From assembly GCA_910577065.1 (NCBI GenBank), contig CAJTLD010000009.1, positions 1-40,441 of the forward strand: 40,441 bases of DNA, written 5' to 3'. Shown here one piece after another: positions 40,092-40,441 of the stretch; the first letter of the stretch is position 1; every line of letters begins with the position of its first letter. The notes below the pieces were generated by a model. It was given only the letters and a program-made list of their open reading frames with translations, was not told where the DNA came from and made no database searches. This DNA is from an uncultured Lachnospiraceae bacterium. GTDB taxonomy: Bacteria; Bacillota; Clostridia; Lachnospirales; Lachnospiraceae. A program made the position numbers and the translations under genes.

Positions 40092-40388
40092 ATGAAAAAA
40101 TATATCCGAAATGCATTTGAAGTGGAAGCGATTGCTTATGAAACGGGAAAAGGGATGGAAGACGGCTTTATGCCCTGGAATTCGGTCGTGACGACGGGAT
40201 GGATCCAGACGGAAAACCTGATTCAAATCACGCGGGACGACGGTACGGTAGTCTGCCCGTTTATCCAGAACCGCAGAGGTCTGATTTTTTTAAGAGAAGG
40301 CGATTACATTATAACGGAACAGGATATGGAACGGCACGCCTGCGGCGGGGATAAGTTTTTTGACCGGTATCATCCGATTGAGGGATAG
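40092..40388 (+). CDS. Hypothetical small protein, phage-type GDYI family layout
   Basis: The 98-residue protein starts at the ATG at 40092 (MKKYIRNAFEVEAIAYETGK); AAAGGA lies 12 bases upstream. It is soluble, with a mid-part CPFIQNRRGLIFLREGDYII and an end HACGGDKFFDRYHPI. The GDYI segment followed by a short C-terminal stretch with F-x-x-x-Y resembles small hypothetical proteins often found in phages and Firmicutes genomes. I do not know its function. It is transcribed away from proS with its own promoter. The remaining bases to 40441 show no further feature. Confidence 0.75.
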   Translation: MKKYIRNAFEVEAIAYETGKGMEDGFMPWNSVVTTGWIQTENLIQITRDDGTVVCPFIQNRRGLIFLREGDYIITEQDMERHACGGDKFFDRYHPIEG

Positions 40389-40441
40389 CGGGAGTATTTG
40401 TTACATTATATTAAGCAACGGTAGCCAGAGGGCGGGCGCTG

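Overview
The window looks like a chromosomal segment of a spore-forming member of the Firmicutes/Clostridia, most likely a gut Lachnospiraceae. The evidence is the gene order yabP-yabQ-divIC-spoIIE-tilS-hpt-ftsH, the presence of spoIIID and a CotS-type coat kinase, sigma-E-like and Spo0A-like promoters, and strong AGGAGG-type ribosome binding sites. I cannot name the species. Almost all core genes lie on the minus strand.

Region 1 (about 1-9770) is an accessory island. The left part (1-6000) is visibly AT-rich and decaying. It holds the 5' part of a Cys-rich methyltransferase-like gene running off the left edge, a broken DUF1016/YhcG-type nuclease remnant, a nuclease-methylase-specificity restriction-modification gene split by one frameshift in an A-tract, dead and live small XRE regulators (one pair a tandem duplication), and a hypothetical gene. 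The right part (5900-9700) has the composition and content of a mobilizable or integrative element: an oriT-like set of inverted repeats, a TnpV remnant, a MobC-like protein, a tyrosine integrase, a small excisionase-like helix-turn-helix protein, and an XRE regulator preceded by a large nested hairpin leader. The island stops against the 3' end of guaA, a known integration hotspot.

Region 2 (9778-13300) has guaA, a GPH-family sugar transporter and spoIIID with a readable sigma-E promoter. Region 3 (13380-22000) is a three-gene secreted-protein operon: a very large M60/enhancin-type zinc peptidase with a dockerin, a cohesin-like/fibronectin III protein, and a leucine-rich-repeat/bacterial-Ig surface protein. 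Together they suggest a surface or secreted complex acting on host glycoproteins such as mucin. Two tRNA genes (Leu-TAA, Tyr-GTA) and a GH13 alpha-glucan hydrolase with an attenuator-like leader follow (22178-24943).

Region 4 (24944-32540) is the conserved cell-division/sporulation cluster ftsH, hpt, tilS, spoIIE, divIC, yabQ, yabP, rqcP and hup. The spoIIE promoter has the unusual 21-bp spacing and overlapping Spo0A box known from Bacillus subtilis. Region 5 (32681-40441) has a phospho-sugar mutase, an Asn-rich PEGA lipoprotein, a CotS-like kinase, cca, proS with a structured leader, and a divergent small hypothetical gene at the right edge.

The best candidates for something undescribed are the nested hairpin leader at 8790-8926, the stem-loop with an ORF in its loop at 9490-9649, the Cys-rich protein at the left edge, and the dockerin/cohesin-like M60 operon. 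Three separate frame breaks sit in homopolymer runs, so sequencing error must be excluded before they are read as biology.
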